The position numbers and the translations under genes are program-made. Of a stretch of DNA of 64,000 nucleotides, positions 63,437-64,000 are shown one piece after another. The number at the start of each line of letters is the position of its first letter. Positions within the stretch are counted from its first letter, which is position 1. The DNA comes from Erpobdella octoculata (Eukaryota; Annelida; Clitellata; Hirudinida; Erpobdellidae): contig OZ022238.1 of assembly GCA_963978895.1 (NCBI GenBank), forward strand, positions 25,022,515-25,086,514. The letters run 5' to 3'. The notes under the pieces were generated by a model. That model worked only from the letters and a program-made list of their open reading frames with translations, was not told the origin of the DNA and searched no databases.

Positions 63437-63840
63437 TAGCGGAGGTACACGGCGTTGCCCGGGGTTTTTAAAGGTTTTTCTATTGCTTGTCTCTTTTGCT
63501 CCCGTTTCCTTCCTCATTTGTTTTTCCGCTCCCGGTCGCTTTCCCGTTCATGCTTGCTTTCCCGTTCTCGGTCGGTTTTTCCTCCCGGTGGCTTTCCCGT
63601 TCCCGGTCGGTTTTTTGCTCCAGGCCGTTTTTCCGCTCCCAGACGCTTTCCCGTTTCCGGTTTTTTCCCGCTCCCGGTCGATTTCCCGTTCCGGGTTGCT
63701 TTCCCGCTCCCGGTCACTTTTCCTCTCTCGGTCGCTTTTCCGCTCCCGGTTGCTTTCCCGTTACCTGTTGCTTTCCCGGTCGCGTTCCCTTTCGCGCTCG
63801 ATCTTTCGCTCTCAGTAGGCTTCCCGTTTCCGCTCATTTA
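63436..63840 (-). mobile_element. Helitron-like element H13
   Basis: CTAG at 63436, then CGGCGTTGCCCGGGG, and a long diverged array of CGCTCCCGGTCGCTTTCC-type units. Confidence 0.75.
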
Positions 63841-63857
63841 TGTATGTATATATATAT

Positions 63858-64000
63858 ATATAGCCCCGCTCACTCACCCGCTCTACTCCGCTCATTTTGA
63901 GACGGATTTCAAATTTTTTTCTCTATATTTGATTCCCCTTGACTCTCAAAGTTGTGTGAAAATTTAATTACAATCGGATGAATGATGTAGCAATGCATAA
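63858..64000 (-). mobile_element. 5' part of Helitron-like family D, cut by window end
   Basis: CACTCACCCGCTCTACTCCG, TTGACTCTCAAAGTTGTGTG, ATTACAATCGGATGAATGAT, continuing past the window. Confidence 0.7.

Overview
The window is AT-rich, intron-bearing eukaryotic DNA and most likely comes from an invertebrate animal. The signs are GT-AG spliced exons (for example a TLDc-domain gene at 31445-35143), tRNA-derived SINEs, metazoan-type non-LTR and Ty3/Gypsy retrotransposons, piggyBac, pogo and THAP-type transposase relics, and Helitron-like elements. The phylum cannot be fixed from the sequence. Nothing looks bacterial, viral or organellar. Most of the long open frames over simple repeats are repeat artefacts.

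Layout, left half. 1-5.7 kb: an internally deleted pogo-like transposase relic (minus strand), a hairpin MITE and one orphan candidate exon. 6.1-10.85 kb: an element with minisatellite inverted repeats next to a truncated, frame-broken Gypsy element. 11.6-12 kb: a non-LTR RT scrap. 12.78-15.49 kb: a very young 2.7 kb LTR element with identical 128-bp LTRs, a 5-bp target duplication, PBS and PPT, whose single ORF joins Gag directly to RNase H and integrase. 17.5-19.6 kb: a degraded unknown coding region and two candidate exons of an unknown gene. 20-24 kb: tRNA-derived SINEs, one of which has a 15-bp minisatellite at its end. 25.2-30.1 kb: a decayed CR1-like 3' end, then a nearly intact CR1/L2-group LINE with ORF1 and ORF2. 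31.4-35.1 kb: the clearest host gene, a multi-exon TLDc protein with introns full of (AAT)n, (TA)n and an 11-bp minisatellite.

Layout, right half. 35.5-37 kb: SINE copies in opposite orientations and a perfect 65-bp inverted repeat. 38.2-39.9 kb: a piggyBac relic between TTAA sites. 40.6-41 kb: a probable 3'-terminal exon of an unidentified gene. 43-48 kb and 54.8-64 kb: dense clusters of Helitron-like elements with an 18-bp GC-rich internal minisatellite, a CCCGG..CCGGG hairpin and a CTAG terminus, usually abutting (TA)n. 48.5-54.6 kb: an inverted pair of a small zinc-ribbon gene (one apparently intact, one broken), a MULE-like element with a 9-bp target duplication, a THAP-domain pseudogene with a duplicated 5' flank, and a 2.1 kb composite Helitron-like element. 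57.6-58 kb: a C-terminal fragment of an unidentified protein. 60.3-60.9 kb: a decayed L2/CR1-group RT C-terminus.

The genes do not form a pathway. The region is a transposon graveyard with a few young insertions and a few host exons. The most notable items are the young Gag-RNase H-IN fusion LTR element, the AUG-less ORF2 of the LINE, elements whose terminal inverted repeats are themselves minisatellites, and the palindromic double-3'-end Helitron derivative.
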